From contig JAHELX010000414.1 in the NCBI GenBank assembly GCA_024643945.1, positions 1 through 5,755 of the forward strand: a DNA stretch of 5,755 bases, given 5' to 3'. Each line of letters opens with the position of its first letter. Within the stretch, counting starts at the first letter, position 1. This DNA is from Anaerolineales bacterium. GTDB taxonomy: Bacteria > Chloroflexota > Anaerolineae > 4572-78 > NAK82. The notes under the pieces were generated by a model that saw nothing but the letters and a program-made list of their open reading frames with translations, was not told where the DNA came from and did no database searches. Made by a program: the position numbers and the translations under genes. Of the stretch, positions 5,214-5,755 are shown in pieces.

Positions 5214-5286
5214 TTGAACTCTGCCGATGCTTCGGGGACGTGGCAACTGCGTAGGGCACCTCCTCTGTAGAATCGTACGAGTTCAA
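5214..5286. other. 73-nt element closed by an 8-bp stem, unidentified
   Basis: TTGAACTC (5214-5221) is a perfect inverted match to GAGTTCAA (5279-5286). Inside, TGCC (5222-5225) can pair with GGCA (5242-5245), or CCGA with TCGG (5224-5227/5232-5235). The length and closing stem resemble a tRNA, but there is no T-arm sequence or anticodon arm on either strand. It may be a small folded element at the galM 3' end, or chance. Confidence 0.3.
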
Positions 5287-5354
5287 CCAGCTTTGATTAG
5301 CCTCAGCCCGTTTGGCACTCAGTCCGGTACGTCAGCCTGGACAATCTGAATCTC

Positions 5355-5386
5355 GAGCGGGTGCCCTGGTACCAGGGCACCCGCTC
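5355..5386. terminator. 32-bp perfect palindrome, probable galM terminator
   Basis: GAGCGGGTGCCCTGGT (5355-5370) is followed at once by its exact reverse complement (5371-5386). As RNA it gives a stem of about 14 bp with a GUAC loop, rich in GC. The downstream sequence (CATTCTTGCC) is only mildly T-rich, so it is a terminator-like hairpin rather than a textbook one. It lies 179 bp after galM and before the mntP region, and could also insulate transcription from either side. Confidence 0.6.
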
Positions 5387-5430
5387 CATTCTTGCCTTGG
5401 CAGAACAGTCATATCCCCAACCGGTACCTT

Positions 5431-5459
5431 TTGCGCTCTCCGCGCCTTTGGTGTAAACT
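5431..5459 (+). promoter_or_regulatory. Weak candidate promoter for mntP
   Basis: TTGCGC (5431-5436) and TAAACT (5454-5459) are 17 bp apart, matching consensus at 3/6 and 4/6. The leader would run from about 5466 to the GTG at 5545 and include a GTCCGGC/GCCGGAC hairpin (5480-5486/5498-5504). mntP genes elsewhere are often controlled by a yybP-ykoY manganese riboswitch; I do not see its conserved loops here. Confidence 0.25.
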
Positions 5460-5586
5460 AGCGCCTACCTCCCGCGCCTGTCCGGCCGGCTATCCACGCC
5501 GGACCGCTTGTTAGCGCTTCCGGCCACCTCTGCCTGGAGACGATGTGAACCTTTGGAGTTCGTCTCGATTCTCTTAATCGCTTGGT

Positions 5587-5755
5587 ATGGCAATGGATGC
5601 GTTTGCCGTGTCACTGGGCATCGGACCCACCCGCCAGGCCAGTCTCCCCCGCCCGATCTTTCGCCTATCCTTCCATTTTGGCCTGTTCCAGTTTCTCATG
5701 CCCATTCTGGGCTGGTTGGCCGTCCGCACGATTGTGTCTCTTATCGCCCGGTTCG
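5587..5755 (+). CDS. mntP: Manganese efflux pump MntP, N-terminal part, 5' end disrupted
   Basis: MntP exports Mn2+ across the cytoplasmic membrane and is usually about 190 residues with six membrane segments. The visible part reads MAMDAFAVSLGIG, then RQASLPRPIFRLSFHFGLFQ and FLMPILGWLAVRTIVSLIA, then leaves the window. MDAFAVS carries the conserved first-segment aspartate, and the F-G-L-F-Q...MP-x-x-GW pattern matches the second segment. An in-frame TAA (5575-5577) lies just upstream. Yet the first half of segment 1 is present in another frame: LEFVSILLI (5553-5579). A GTG at 5545, with GGAG (5536-5539) 5 nt before it, would encode the start M-N-L. GTG 5545 and ATG 5587 share a frame; only the stretch between is shifted. 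Either the gene is mutated, the assembly has indels, or translation starts at ATG 5587 with a shortened first segment. Confidence 0.8.
   Translation, partial: MAMDAFAVSLGIGPTRQASLPRPIFRLSFHFGLFQFLMPILGWLAVRTIVSLIARF

Noticed and set aside
5214..5286. A tRNA, suggested by the 73-nt length and the closing stem
   Set aside because: Neither strand has a GTTCRANYC-type T-arm, a D-arm or a plausible anticodon stem.
5387..5544. A yybP-ykoY manganese riboswitch ahead of mntP
   Set aside because: Known mntP genes often have one, but the conserved GGGGAGUAG and CGUCA-type loops are not present; only a simple GTCCGGC/GCCGGAC hairpin is seen.

Overview
The window looks like chromosomal DNA of a GC-rich bacterium, most likely a member of the Chloroflexota (Anaerolineae-like). 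That placement is an inference. It rests on the remains of a large BTAD/SARP-type regulator of the style common in that phylum, a ParB-like 'VYFVRDGHHRISVARALG' protein of the type seen there, and GTAGGGGCAGG palindromic repeats next to a gene end. Nothing in the window is a definite phylogenetic marker.

Layout. 1-446 (+): C-terminal part of a class III sirtuin (CobB/SIRT5-like NAD-dependent deacylase). 443-525: a short array of palindromic repeats between two convergent genes, probably serving both as a terminator. 527-904 (-): rsfS, the ribosomal silencing factor; its likely true start is inside the longest reading frame. 941-1380 (-): a BTAD/SARP regulator reduced by an internal deletion to its first ~80 and last ~65 residues, now in different frames. 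It still has its promoter (1399-1427) and, just upstream, three TTCGTGAC direct repeats at 12-bp spacing (1436-1469) that look like its former operator. 1474-1752 (+): a ParB/sulfiredoxin-fold-like protein, probably 5'-truncated.

1838-3232 (+): a 464-residue lipoprotein with a duplicated C-terminal domain of about 90 residues. 3233-3925: a 693-bp stretch with no convincing gene. It holds a GC-rich hairpin, a 114-nt nested inverted repeat (3346-3459), a strong extended -10 promoter (3489-3517) and a roughly 400-nt, hairpin-containing leader. 3926-5176 (+): a secreted aldose 1-epimerase (galM). 5177-5544: intergenic, with a 73-nt stem-closed element, a 32-bp perfect palindrome that probably terminates galM, and a weak promoter candidate. 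5545/5587 to the window end (+): the N-terminus of the manganese exporter MntP, whose first transmembrane segment is split by two frame changes.

The genes do not form one operon or pathway. They are separate housekeeping genes (sirtuin, rsfS, mntP) and envelope or secreted genes (lipoprotein, GalM), with decayed remnants and repeats between them. I see no CRISPR array, tRNA, rRNA, transposase or defence system. The best candidates for new biology are the regulator scar with its surviving promoter and repeats, the nested inverted repeat, and the long structured leader before galM.
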